Assembly (NCBI RefSeq): GCF_012641465.1
Contig: NZ_JABAIK010000001.1
Span: 186,001-250,000, forward strand
DNA length: 64,000 bases
Direction: 5' to 3'
From: Vibrio agarilyticus
GTDB lineage: Bacteria > Pseudomonadota > Gammaproteobacteria > Enterobacterales > Vibrionaceae
The position numbers were made by a program, and so were the translations under genes. The notes beneath the pieces were generated by a model. The model ran no database searches. It was not told where the DNA came from and was given only the letters and a program-made list of their open reading frames with translations. Positions 50,842 to 61,247 of the stretch are shown here, one piece after another; within the stretch, counting starts at the first letter, position 1; every line of letters begins with the position of its first letter.

Positions 50842-51008
50842 TTTGTCTCGCTATTGATATCGTCCCCAACGTCAACTCGATGGAAGCGAGCCAGTGACTC
50901 TTTGTCTTGCCAAAGAGTCACCAGAAAGGCGCTTTTATTCTTTAGTGTGGTTCGGCACGGTTTGAGGCGTTCCTGACGCCGCAAACCTCAAAAATCGTCC
51001 TGATTTTT
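50842..51008 (+). repeat. Left inverted-repeat arm of the RT cassette
   Basis: The core 50885-51008 is about 93 percent identical (some eight mismatches, counted by eye) to the reverse complement of 53406-53531. An outer 11-base match, TTTGTCTCGCT at 50842-50852, is also shared (53564-53574). The core contains three hairpins: GTGACTCTTT/AAAGAGTCAC (50894-50921), GGTTTG.GGCG/CGCC.CAAACC (50959-50987) and AAAAATC/GATTTTT (50990-51008). No transposase or known target-site motif is visible. Confidence 0.85.
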
Positions 51009-51131
51009 GACCTTGTAATTTGCTGAGTTCAACTAACTCGCTTTTGGACAGAAATGATTTAGGCTGGCTGTCCCAAATCTGATAGCCGGATTAGAAAAGT
51101 AACTTGAAAACGTAGACGCTTGTTAGCAGCG

Positions 51132-51425
51132 TTACTTAAACCAACGCTCGTACAACAATGAGTGGCATCTAGCAGTGATGCAACTAAATACCCAGAACAC
51201 CATCCCTAAAAGACCTAGAAATAATGCGATCGTTATCATTTGTATTGATATTGGATTAGCATTTGATATCTTCATAAAGCTAGGAACAACTTCGCCTAAC
51301 ATCAATCCCATGAAGCCCGTTACTAAAAAGCTAAGCCCACCAATGAAACACAAAAGTGGGCTACTTGTATCTTCAAATTTTTTCTGCCGCCTGAGTAGTA
51401 GCACTTTTGTGAGTCTTATTATCAT
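51132..51425 (-). CDS. Small two-TM membrane protein, RT-cassette partner
   Basis: A 97-residue protein: a basic N-terminus (MIIRLTKVLLLRRQKK), then two hydrophobic helices (LLCFIGGLSFLVTGFMGLML and MITIALFLGLLGMVFWVFSC) and a short basic tail (CHSLLYERWFK). The ATG at 51425 has AAGGA at an 8-base spacing; an in-frame start at 51512 has none. It lies 125 bases downstream of the reverse transcriptase gene on the same strand and inside the same inverted repeats, so it is probably cotranscribed. I do not recognise a family. By analogy with other defence loci a two-TM partner may be a membrane-damaging effector; that is inference. Confidence 0.65.
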   Translation of the reverse strand: MIIRLTKVLLLRRQKKFEDTSSPLLCFIGGLSFLVTGFMGLMLGEVVPSFMKISNANPISIQMITIALFLGLLGMVFWVFSCITARCHSLLYERWFK

Positions 51426-51550
51426 ATAAATGTCCTTAGTTACTATGTTTGATAAGGCTTTGCTAAATGGTAAGTAAGCGTTTAACACACTTAAGCGAAG
51501 CGAAAATGGCACGCACTAGGTAATCCGTCTTAACAACTTTTAGCGCCGCC

Positions 51551-53095
51551 TCAATCGCTGCTCTTAGCTTTAACCCATTTAATGACGCTTACATCTATGA
51601 TATTACCACTATATCTTCTACTGATTGAATTTAGCCAAGCATCACGGTCGTCTTTTGCTGTAACAAGAGATGCCTTAAAGATAGCTCTCCTCTTCCTGTC
51701 ACTAACTTCATTTAGGCTAGCTTTGATATACCTAAATTCTGATAGGTTGGATGACTCAATGATATGGTCTGCATAGGCTTCATGATGTAAAGAGCCAGCA
51801 ACGTAATCTGCGATACTAGCTGACTTTAAATAATAAGAGTTTCGGCGGAAGTATTCAGCTAACCACAAGCGAACAAAAGGTAACTGAGCGTAGCTATTTT
51901 CCCTGATTAGATCCTCAAATTTACTTAGATTCAATTCTATAAACCTAGCATTAGTTACCTTATCGAGGTAAAGGACAACATCATTAATAACAGGACAGAA
52001 ATATTCAAAATTTTCGATTATAAACTTGGATACTGAACGAATCCGGTATTTTCTGCATTGTCTTAGTATATGCCTTGCCACACCAAGATCTAACTTATCT
52101 AATGCGAGTAACTTTTGGCACATTGAGAACATTACTGTTGGTCTAATCTCTGTTTCAGAGGGCAATTCTGGTTCCTCTTCATACGCTTTGTATGCCCCTT
52201 GAGGTTCCATTAATTCTGATAACGTTTGGTGAATATGCGATTTTTCAACGTTTTCCGGACTTTCTAAGTAGTTATTAACAAATTCTTTCTTAGAAATAAT
52301 TTCTGTTTTCGAAGATGAAAGATTTAACCGATGATTTTCAAAAAGGTACTTAGTCAGTTTATCTAAAAAAGTTACGAGTTCGTTTTTGGAATTACCGAAT
52401 ATTCTAAAATCATCAACATAACGAGTATGCTTAAAACCACTATTCGAAATAAACACATCAACATCAATCATAAGAGCTTCCGCCATGATAATGCTAGAAG
52501 CTGGACCTACTGGGATACCTTTGGTTGGAGATCCATTAATTGATAATAGAAAGTCTTCTATACTCTTAGCGATATGCTCAAATCCAGTATCTAAGGCACT
52601 AATTGCATTTCTAAGTCTATGAACATAAACCTGATTGTAAAAATCACTAATATCAGTGATGAGAACATGTTCATACGTTTCTTTCAGCTCAGAACACTTT
52701 TCAAGAAAATCCCCATAACCTGTCCCATTATCAAAGAAAGTACCAGTATTTTTATCGATCGAAACTCGATATGAACAAGCAACTTGTTGTGGCAACGCAA
52801 ATCTATGTTGCTCTACTTTTTCAGCAATCATATAAGTTAAAGCGGTATAAACAATGGATGAAATTGGATCGATCTGGTGCACTATACGAAATGTTCCACT
52901 CGGTTTTGGTGAACACATGATCGTTGGGTCTTCCATTAAAATTTGGTCTAAATCTGTTGCCGTTAAATATGATTTTACATCGTTCCAATTATCCCATAGT
53001 GCCAAGTATTCAAATGGCTTAGGGAAGAAGTCTGAATCATAAAACTTTGTTATGTGTGTTTTCGCAAATTCAACTGCGTCACTTGTTAATTTCAT
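51551..53095 (-). CDS. Reverse transcriptase of the Abi/unknown-group (DRT-like) lineage
   Basis: A 514-residue protein (from the ATG at 53095). RT motifs in order: PSGTFRIVHQIDPISSIVYT (about 66-85), motif A LITDISDFYNQVYVHRL with catalytic Asp148 (about 145-161), motif B GIPVGPASSIIMAE (about 193-206), motif C RYVDDFRIF with Asp228/229 (about 225-233), and motif D/E LSSSKTEII (about 259-267). Motif B lacks the Gln of retron, group II intron and DGR enzymes (PQG), and GIPVGPxxS plus YVDDxRIF is typical of Abi/UG reverse transcriptases used in phage defence. No maturase or integrase part is seen. Residues about 270-514 are a helical C-terminal extension of unknown role. The start is uncertain: in-frame ATGs at 53176 and 53185 would add about 30 residues. 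The coding sequence is clearly AT-richer than its neighbours, a sign of transfer. Confidence 0.88.
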   Translation of the reverse strand: MKLTSDAVEFAKTHITKFYDSDFFPKPFEYLALWDNWNDVKSYLTATDLDQILMEDPTIMCSPKPSGTFRIVHQIDPISSIVYTALTYMIAEKVEQHRFALPQQVACSYRVSIDKNTGTFFDNGTGYGDFLEKCSELKETYEHVLITDISDFYNQVYVHRLRNAISALDTGFEHIAKSIEDFLLSINGSPTKGIPVGPASSIIMAEALMIDVDVFISNSGFKHTRYVDDFRIFGNSKNELVTFLDKLTKYLFENHRLNLSSSKTEIISKKEFVNNYLESPENVEKSHIHQTLSELMEPQGAYKAYEEEPELPSETEIRPTVMFSMCQKLLALDKLDLGVARHILRQCRKYRIRSVSKFIIENFEYFCPVINDVVLYLDKVTNARFIELNLSKFEDLIRENSYAQLPFVRLWLAEYFRRNSYYLKSASIADYVAGSLHHEAYADHIIESSNLSEFRYIKASLNEVSDRKRRAIFKASLVTAKDDRDAWLNSISRRYSGNIIDVSVIKWVKAKSSD

Positions 53096-53253
53096 TATAA
53101 ATTCTCTAACCAATTGAGGTGCATGGTATCTATTAGGCACTTGACGCTTTATAGACGGATTTTTCCATTTTTGCATTCCGTCCATCTTGCTATCACTAAC
53201 TGTGAACCTCAAGGCACATCAAATCATTGTGTGAAGCGAGAAGAAGTTTCAGG

Positions 53254-53277
53254 GAAAAATGCGGAAAATTCCCGCAT
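53254..53277 (-). terminator. Hairpin with T-run upstream of the RT gene
   Basis: On the minus strand ATGCGG (53277-53272) and CCGCAT (53264-53259) flank a 7-base loop and are followed by TTTTT. It is terminator-like and lies 160 bases before the chosen RT start, so it could end a short upstream RNA starting near 53400 or form part of the RT mRNA leader. Confidence 0.45.
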
Positions 53278-53405
53278 AAAACACTGCTTAATGAATTAAG
53301 ATAATTTAGTCTAATGCGGTGCGCTTCTGGTGACTGGTTCGTTGGGGTTAAAAAGATTTGGGGCAAAACCAAGTTAGCCAACCGATTTGTTCACTAAGCA
53401 CTAGG

Positions 53406-53574
53406 CAAAAAATCAGGACGATTTTTTAGGTTTGCGGCGTCGGGAACGCCTCAAACCGCGCCGAACAGCACCAAAGAATAAAAGCGCCTTTCTGGTTACT
53501 CTTTGGCAAGACAAAGAGTAACTGGCTCGCTCCACCAGCGTCACAGTGATGACAAAACTTCAAAGCGAGACAAA
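53406..53574 (-). repeat. Right inverted-repeat arm of the RT cassette
   Basis: Reverse-complement partner of 50842-51008, with the same three hairpins: AAAAATC/GATTTTT at 53407-53426, GGTTTG...CAAACC at 53429-53457 and GTTACTCTTT/AAAGAGTAAC at 53495-53522. The T53497-A53520 pair replaces the G-C pair found at the same place in the left arm. It ends about 45 bases before the serS terminator. Confidence 0.85.
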
Positions 53575-53616
53575 CCCTCTCCCCTATCAATTTCACAATT
53601 TCACAAATTGAAAACA

Positions 53617-53640
53617 CAAAAAACCCAGCTTTCGCTGGGT
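53617..53640 (-). terminator. Terminator of serS
   Basis: On the minus strand ACCCAGC (53640-53634) and GCTGGGT (53629-53623) form a 7-bp stem with a GAAA tetraloop followed by a run of T. It lies about 50 bases past the serS stop and marks the outer boundary of the accessory insertion. Confidence 0.87.
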
Positions 53641-53688
53641 CTTTAAATTCAACAATAATGACTGAGTTCTAATAGAACTAAATCACCA

Positions 53689-55104
<1,416 letters not shown>

Positions 55105-56454
55105 CTAGTTTTCATAGCGCTTTTGCGGGCTATTTGCATCCAATCCGGCCAAATACTCTAACTTCTCGCCAATTTTCACTTCTAAACCGCGCGGGCTCGG
55201 TTGATAGTATCGCCGCTGACCCAGTTCTGGTGGAAGATAGCGCTCGCCGGCGGCGTAAGCGCCCGGCTCATCGTGAGCATAACGATATTCCGCGCCATAC
55301 CCCATCTCTTTCATCAGCTTGGTTGGCGCATTACGTAAATGATGAGGCACTTCATACTCTGGCAAATTGTGTGCATCCGTTAACGCTTGGTTCCACGCGC
55401 TGTAAACCGCGTTGCTTTTTGGCGCGCAGGACAAATAGACAATCGCTTGTGCGATAGCACGCTCCCCCTCAGCTGGCCCCACGCGAGTAAAACAGTCCCA
55501 AGCCGACAAAGCGACCTGCATTGCACGTGGATCGGCGTTACCTATGTCTTCTGAGGCAATCGCAAGTAGCCGCCGTGCAATGTAGAGTGGATCACACCCT
55601 GCTGCAATCATTCGCGCCGCCCAATAAAGCGCCCCATCCGGGTTGGAGCCGCGAATGGATTTGTGCACCGCAGAGATCAGGTCGTACCAAATGTCGCCCT
55701 TATTATCAAAGCGAGCTACTTTTTCACCCGCGACTTCGGCAAGCAGGGCTAACGTTATCTGTTTGACTCCGTTGTCATCGTCTTCGGCCATGTCATAAAG
55801 CAGCTCAAGATAATTGAGCGACATACGCGCATCGCCATTGACCAGCTCTGCAAGCCTATCAAGCACGTTATCATGAAACTGAGCCTGAACCGCGCCTAAA
55901 CCACGCGACTCATCGTGAATAGCCTGCTGTAACGTTTGAGCAATTTCTGCTTGAGTGAGCGAGGTCAGCTTGTAGACCCTTGCACGTGACAGCAGTGCGT
56001 TATTGAGTTCAAACGATGGGTTTTCCGTCGTCGCGCCAATAAAGGTCACTGTGCCATCTTCAATGTGAGGCAAAAACGCGTCTTGCTGCGATTTATTAAA
56101 TCGATGCACCTCATCGACAAACAATATCGTGCGACGCCCCGAGCGTTTGTTGTCTCGCGCACGCTCAATCGCCGCGCGGATCTCTTTCACACCGGAGGTG
56201 ACGGCAGAAACCCGTTCTACTTCGGCGTTTGCGTAGTTAGCGGCGACTTCGGCCAAAGTGGTTTTGCCTGTGCCTGGCGGCCCCCACAAAATCATCGAAT
56301 GCAGGTGGCCGGCTTCAAGGGCTCGGCGCAGCGGCTTATTTGGCCCTAAGATGTGTTGCTGGCCTACATAGTGTTCGATGGTTTGCGGCCGCATACGAGC
56401 GGCAAGAGGACGAAAGTCTTCGTCCCCAGAAAAATCAAATGTGTAATTGGCCAA
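55105..56454 (-). CDS. rarA: Replication-associated recombination protein A (RarA/MgsA)
   Basis: AAA+ ATPase related to the clamp loader and RuvB that acts at stalled replication forks. It has 449 residues. Walker [13 protein letters not shown] (about 58-69), Walker [20 protein letters not shown] (about 112-130), sensor 1 [19 protein letters not shown] (about 140-158) and the tetramerisation region [17 protein letters not shown] near residue 385. It begins 2 bases after lolA, in the usual ftsK-lolA-rarA-serS order. Confidence 0.97.
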   Translation of the reverse strand: MANYTFDFSGDEDFRPLAARMRPQTIEHYVGQQHILGPNKPLRRALEAGHLHSMILWGPPGTGKTTLAEVAANYANAEVERVSAVTSGVKEIRAAIERARDNKRSGRRTILFVDEVHRFNKSQQDAFLPHIEDGTVTFIGATTENPSFELNNALLSRARVYKLTSLTQAEIAQTLQQAIHDESRGLGAVQAQFHDNVLDRLAELVNGDARMSLNYLELLYDMAEDDDNGVKQITLALLAEVAGEKVARFDNKGDIWYDLISAVHKSIRGSNPDGALYWAARMIAAGCDPLYIARRLLAIASEDIGNADPRAMQVALSAWDCFTRVGPAEGERAIAQAIVYLSCAPKSNAVYSAWNQALTDAHNLPEYEVPHHLRNAPTKLMKEMGYGAEYRYAHDEPGAYAAGERYLPPELGQRRYYQPSPRGLEVKIGEKLEYLAGLDANSPQKRYEN

Positions 56455-56456
56455 AG

Positions 56457-57053
56457 TTAGTTCCTTTGATCGTCGACCTCAACCCCTTTGGGTATGGCAA
56501 ACATAAATCGACTGGCCTTGGGTTTTTCCAGTGTCACTTGAGTGAACTCAAACTTACCCTGCTGGCCATCTTGTTCGATAACATCAAACCCCTTCACAAT
56601 GCCTTTCGCATCAATATGAATGTTGAATCGGCCTTGCGCGGCGTCACGCGCCACAGGAACTAGGGTAAACGTATCGCCCTGTTGGCTAACCACATAATTG
56701 TTCCAATCACTGGGCCTATTGCGGGTAAGTAGCACAAATGGCGTTTGCTCAGTCGCTTGTTCTTGCCAGTAAATACTGACTTGTTCGATGAATGGGCTGT
56801 AATACCACAGGGTTTTGCCGTCAGAGACCAACACATTTTCATCGGGATAAGTGGTGGTCCAACGAAATAGACTGGGGCGAGCAATTTCTACCGTGCCTTC
56901 CCCTTCCATAATCGGCTCACCATCCGGGCTTAATACCTGCTGGACAAACTGCGCACTAAATCCGTCGTTCATCGATAAACGTCGGTTAAGTTCATCTTGT
57001 GGCGCCGCAAAGGCAAGGCCACTTACGAGCGTCAATAACAACAATTTCTTCAT
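56457..57053 (-). CDS. lolA: Outer-membrane lipoprotein carrier protein LolA
   Basis: Periplasmic chaperone ferrying lipoproteins from LolCDE to LolB. It has 198 residues with a signal peptide ([16 protein letters not shown], cleavage before APQDEL). The mature part is an open beta-barrel with [18 protein letters not shown] and [20 protein letters not shown], including the conserved Arg in FRW needed for the closed state. It starts 8 bases after the ftsK stop. Confidence 0.97.
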   Translation of the reverse strand: MKKLLLLTLVSGLAFAAPQDELNRRLSMNDGFSAQFVQQVLSPDGEPIMEGEGTVEIARPSLFRWTTTYPDENVLVSDGKTLWYYSPFIEQVSIYWQEQATEQTPFVLLTRNRPSDWNNYVVSQQGDTFTLVPVARDAAQGRFNIHIDAKGIVKGFDVIEQDGQQGKFEFTQVTLEKPKASRFMFAIPKGVEVDDQRN

Positions 57054-57061
57054 TTTATGTC

Positions 57062-60000
57062 CTAGTCTTTAGGTGGCGCAGGTGCCAGTACTTCACGGTT
57101 ACCATTGTGGCCCTGCGCGCTGACAATGCCTTGTGATTCGAGCTGGTCAATAATACGCGCGGCGCGGTTATAGCCAATCTTAAATCGGCGTTGAACTCCT
57201 GAAATGGAGCCACGACGCGACTGAACCACATACTCAACCACTTGATCAAACAGCGGGTCAAGATCATCATCATCGCCTTCGGCCTGCTCGCCGGGCAATA
57301 GCGACTCTGGCCCCTGATCGCCACTGATGATCTCGTCAATATAATTCGGTTTACCACGCGCTTTCCAGTTGTTCACCACCGCATGCACATCATCATCTGA
57401 GGCAAACGCGCCATGAACACGAACTGTGTGGCTAGAGCCTGGCGGCAAATAGAGCATATCACCCATGCCAAGTAGAGACTCTGCGCCCCCTTGATCCAAA
57501 ATAGTGCGCGAGTCGGTTTTGGTCGAGACCGTAAACGCGACGCGAGTCGGAATGTTGGCCTTGATAAGACCTGTGATCACATCCACCGATGGGCGCTGCG
57601 TGGCCAAAATTAAATGAATGCCCGCCGCTCGCGCTTTTTGCGCCAAACGCGCAATCAGCTCTTCTACCTTTTTACCGACCACCATCATTAGGTCGGCAAA
57701 TTCGTCCACAACCACCACAATGTAAGGCAGTTTTTCCAGTAGCGGTGGCTCGGCATCCATACTGTCACCCTCTTTCCAGAGCGGATCGTGAATTGGATGA
57801 CCTGCCTCAGCGGCCATTTTGAGTTTTTCGTTATAACCCTTAATGTTACGTACGCCCAGCTTTGACATCAGCGCGTAACGACGTTCCATCTCACCAACAC
57901 ACCAGCGCAACGCGTTCGAGGCGTCTTTCATATCAGTCACGACTTCTGCGAGCAAGTGAGGTATCCCTTCGTAGACCGAAAGCTCCAACATTTTCGGGTC
58001 AATCATGATAAAGCGCACGTCCTCTGGCGACGCTTTGTATAGCATGCTGAGGATCATGACGTTAACACCCACCGACTTACCCGAGCCTGTGGTACCCGCC
58101 ACCAGTACGTGTGGCATTTTAGACAGATCCGCCACCACGGCATCACCGGCAATATCTTGGCCTAATACCACGGTTGTCGGAGAAGACGCTTCGGTAAAGA
58201 TGGAGCTGGCAACCACATCCGAAAGGTACACGGTTTGGCGACTCATATTAGGCAGCTCAAGCCCAACATAGGGCTTACCTGGGATCACCTCTACCACGCG
58301 AACGGCCATCGCCGACAGTGAGCGCGCCAAATCCATCGACAAACTTGAGATACGACTAACTTTGACGCCAGGGGCCAGATCAAGTTCAAATCGAGTGATC
58401 ACAGGCCCTGGGAAAATGCCCACGACACTGGCTTTAATTTTATAGTCTGCCAATTTGGCCTCAACCAAACGTGCCACTTGTTCAAGTGCGTCGCGGTCGA
58501 TGAAGTTTTCGCGTTTTTCTGGGTGGTAAAGCAAATCCAGTGTCGGCAGCGGTTCTGTCGGCACAGGTAAATTGACATCGTGTTTGACCAAAAATGGGTT
58601 TTGCTTGGCTTGCTCTGCAGCGCGCGCGCTAGCCACCATTTGCTGAAATGCCGCAACATCCTCATCTTGTGGCTCATCGTCATCAAGCGGTGACTCGCTT
58701 GCAACATTCGCTTGAGGCAAAGGCTGATAAGCGGATGATTCGCCACCATTGGATTGATGAGCAGAAACGCCGTGCGACGATGGTTCATAAGAAGACGATG
58801 ATGATTCATAACAAGATGATTCGTAAGAAGCGGTCTCATCCGAGGCCAAATCATCATTCGAGTCGTCGGTTAATGGCAACGCATTCGAGGAGTCCAGCCA
58901 AGGCGCGTCAATAGTTTGAGCATTGGCCTCAGATGTTACGTCAGCGGCGTCTGAAAATGACACTGCTCTCAATTCAGTCGTTGCCACGGTTTCATCGTCA
59001 CCTACCAGCGCCTCTGTCTCACTTTGCGATATCATGGTATCTGAAGGGTAAGTACTTGCTTCTTGTTGTGACGCTGCGTCATAAGAGTGCACCATATCTA
59101 ATGACGTTAACGACGCTTCGGTGTCACGGACCTCTTGCGAAGGTGACAGATGCGCGTGCAGATGGGTGTTTTCTTGTTCGTCAGCATGAGCTTCCATGCG
59201 CGAAGAAACGACGTTTGAAGCCTCAGAGACTGGCTCTTGAGCAAAGTGAGGTTCATTATCAATCGAATCAAAAGCATCGGCGCTAAAATGCGGCTCTTGA
59301 CGAGGGGCACCTTTCTCGCGATGAATGTCAGCAGCAAAAGCGGTGTGAGGCGAAGAAACGTTCTGTTCGGCGCGCTCAATGGTCGATGCCATGACATAAT
59401 CGTCATGCGCTCGCGCGTCCGCTTCAAGTTCGTCGATGGTTGCCGCGAGCTGTTTGCTGCGGTCAAACGAAGGCACATCCTCATTCACTGTGCCTGTCGT
59501 TACCTCAGCGCCTAGTTGAGATTGAGGCGCTGATTGCACCGATGTGTATATCGGATAGTGACGCTCCACTGGCAAGTCACCTTGTGCTGATGGGGTCGAA
59601 TTCAGAGCGGCCTGAACTGCAGGTTCCATCGTTGGCGCCATCAGCGCATCATGGTGCTCATTGTCATCAGCGTGTTGCCATGGCTCCGCGTGAGTATCAC
59701 TCGCATCATTTTGCGCGTCTAATGGCATCAGTTGTGTGTCGGCATCTAACTGTGGAGTGAGCAGCTCTTTTTGCTCTCCACGAACACGGTTAATCAAAGA
59801 AGTCATCAACGCAATGACACCCGCACCCAAACGCTCAACAATAACCAACCAAGAAATTCCCGTTAGTAATGTAAAACCAGCGCCCCATAAAAATAGCAGC
59901 ATGAGTGTGGTGCCAAGCACATTAAGGTATGGCATGGTAATCGCGGTTAATACATCACCAATCACACCGCCTGATGAGAAATACCAGATATCGTCAAAGT

Positions 60001-60424
60001 TGACATCGGCCAAGCCGCAACTGGTTAAAATAAGCAGTGTTAATCCCAGTAGGCGTGTGCCCCAAATCATCAGATCAATGGTTTCATTACCACTGCGACG
60101 ACGAAGAACAATCCACGAACCGAGCATGAGTACAATAGGAATAAGATAGGCGAGTGAGCCAAAAGTAAAAAAGAGTGTATCGGCGAACCACGCACCCAGC
60201 GCGCCACCTTTGTTTTGAATGGTGCCGCCCCATGCAGTTTGTGACCATGATGGATCGGCGGGGCTAAAACTGATCAAAGCCACCAGCATAAGACAGGCCA
60301 TCAGAATGCCTAAAATGAGCGTACATTCTCGAAGACGCTGAAACCCGTTAAGACGCGAGGGTTGGAGAGCATCACTGGATTTGATAATGGTTTCAACTTT
60401 TTTATTGGTGTTCTGCTTGAACAT
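57062..60424 (-). CDS. ftsK: DNA translocase FtsK
   Basis: Divisome-anchored DNA pump that segregates chromosome termini and activates XerCD recombination. It has 1120 residues. An N-terminal domain of four TM helices spans about 25-190. A long, poorly conserved acidic linker rich in S, E, D, A and H runs about 215-610. The alpha/beta motor has Walker [16 protein letters not shown] (about 770) and Walker [15 protein letters not shown] (about 895). [20 protein letters not shown] follows, and the C-terminal gamma winged helix [20 protein letters not shown] (about 1080-1100) reads KOPS sites. It is preceded by lrp on the same strand and followed by lolA. Confidence 0.97.
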   Translation of the reverse strand: MFKQNTNKKVETIIKSSDALQPSRLNGFQRLRECTLILGILMACLMLVALISFSPADPSWSQTAWGGTIQNKGGALGAWFADTLFFTFGSLAYLIPIVLMLGSWIVLRRRSGNETIDLMIWGTRLLGLTLLILTSCGLADVNFDDIWYFSSGGVIGDVLTAITMPYLNVLGTTLMLLFLWGAGFTLLTGISWLVIVERLGAGVIALMTSLINRVRGEQKELLTPQLDADTQLMPLDAQNDASDTHAEPWQHADDNEHHDALMAPTMEPAVQAALNSTPSAQGDLPVERHYPIYTSVQSAPQSQLGAEVTTGTVNEDVPSFDRSKQLAATIDELEADARAHDDYVMASTIERAEQNVSSPHTAFAADIHREKGAPRQEPHFSADAFDSIDNEPHFAQEPVSEASNVVSSRMEAHADEQENTHLHAHLSPSQEVRDTEASLTSLDMVHSYDAASQQEASTYPSDTMISQSETEALVGDDETVATTELRAVSFSDAADVTSEANAQTIDAPWLDSSNALPLTDDSNDDLASDETASYESSCYESSSSSYEPSSHGVSAHQSNGGESSAYQPLPQANVASESPLDDDEPQDEDVAAFQQMVASARAAEQAKQNPFLVKHDVNLPVPTEPLPTLDLLYHPEKRENFIDRDALEQVARLVEAKLADYKIKASVVGIFPGPVITRFELDLAPGVKVSRISSLSMDLARSLSAMAVRVVEVIPGKPYVGLELPNMSRQTVYLSDVVASSIFTEASSPTTVVLGQDIAGDAVVADLSKMPHVLVAGTTGSGKSVGVNVMILSMLYKASPEDVRFIMIDPKMLELSVYEGIPHLLAEVVTDMKDASNALRWCVGEMERRYALMSKLGVRNIKGYNEKLKMAAEAGHPIHDPLWKEGDSMDAEPPLLEKLPYIVVVVDEFADLMMVVGKKVEELIARLAQKARAAGIHLILATQRPSVDVITGLIKANIPTRVAFTVSTKTDSRTILDQGGAESLLGMGDMLYLPPGSSHTVRVHGAFASDDDVHAVVNNWKARGKPNYIDEIISGDQGPESLLPGEQAEGDDDDLDPLFDQVVEYVVQSRRGSISGVQRRFKIGYNRAARIIDQLESQGIVSAQGHNGNREVLAPAPPKD

Positions 60425-60448
60425 ATATCAACTTGGCTATTGGGTGAT

Positions 60449-60480
60449 CAAAAACGAAGCGAGCGGTCTACACCGCTCGC
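60449..60480 (-). terminator. Terminator of lrp
   Basis: On the minus strand GCGAGCGGT (60480-60472) and ACCGCTCGC (60467-60459) form a perfect 9-bp stem with a 4-base loop, followed after TTC by GTTTTTG. It separates lrp from ftsK. Confidence 0.75.
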
Positions 60481-60597
60481 ACACTGTTTTGATTTAACCA
60501 CAATGAAGGCAAAAACCCAATTGCGATCCCGCCAAAACTGACGCAGAACTGCGCACCTGATCAACTCAAGTGCGAATTTATGGGGTCAAAGTATCGC

Positions 60598-61092
60598 TTA
60601 GCGAGTTTTGATCACCAATTGGTTAGTCTGCTTCACTTCTTCCATAACCACATAAGTACGTGTGTCATTTACACCTGGCAGGCGTAATAGCGTGTCGCCA
60701 AGAAGTTTACGATAAGCGCCCATGTCTGATACACGAGTTTTCAACAAGTAGTCAAAATCCCCTGATACCAGATGACATTCTTGAATATCGTCTAGCTTTT
60801 GAACGGCGGTATTAAATTGCTCAAAGACATCTGGCGCGCCGCGGTTCAATGTTATTTCAACAAAGACCAATAACGATGCATCGAGATACTGAGGGTTAAG
60901 TAGCGCAGTGTAGCCCGTGATATAGCCCTGACGCTCAAGGCGTCGAACACGCTCAAGACATGGGGTTGGCGACAAACCTACTCGTTTTGACAACTCTACG
61001 TTTGAAATTCGACCATCTTTTTGAAGCTCATTTAAGATATTGCGGTCGATGCGGTCTAATTCCTTGGACGGCTTCTTATAACTGTCTGCCAT
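60598..61092 (-). CDS. lrp: Leucine-responsive regulatory protein Lrp
   Basis: Global feast/famine transcription factor. It has 164 residues, the E. coli length. The N-terminal helix-turn-helix is ISNVELSKRVGLSPTPCLERVRRLERQGYI (about 29-58, cited in outline), and the C-terminal RAM (ligand/oligomerisation) domain contains ECHLVSGDFDYLLKTRVSDM (about 105-124). It is divergent from ald; alanine dehydrogenase genes are frequent Lrp-family targets, so regulation across the 155-base gap is plausible. Confidence 0.97.
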   Translation of the reverse strand: MADSYKKPSKELDRIDRNILNELQKDGRISNVELSKRVGLSPTPCLERVRRLERQGYITGYTALLNPQYLDASLLVFVEITLNRGAPDVFEQFNTAVQKLDDIQECHLVSGDFDYLLKTRVSDMGAYRKLLGDTLLRLPGVNDTRTYVVMEEVKQTNQLVIKTR

Positions 61093-61247
61093 TTTTTATT
61101 CCACCTTATTACTTCCTTGCAAAAAAATATACTACAACTTTCTAATATATAGCATCAAATTTCAAATGATAAGCCCTATACTGAAAGTTAATTCGACATA
61201 AAACCAATTATCCAGTCAATGCAACCAATAAAAAGTGAGGAGTCAGG

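Noticed and set aside
51551-53405. Retron (msr-msd plus RT) or group II intron
   Set aside because: The RT lacks retron NAxxH and VTG motifs and the PQG motif B; no maturase or endonuclease domain and no intron domain V structure were seen.
50842-53574. Insertion sequence or transposon carrying the RT
   Set aside because: No transposase gene lies between the arms and no target-site duplication could be recognised at the ends, so I call the arms repeats only.
50834-53640. Integron gene cassette with attC sites
   Set aside because: No convincing GTTRRRY/RYYYAAC site pairs or integrase were found; the flanking repeats are inverted, not direct as attC sites would be.
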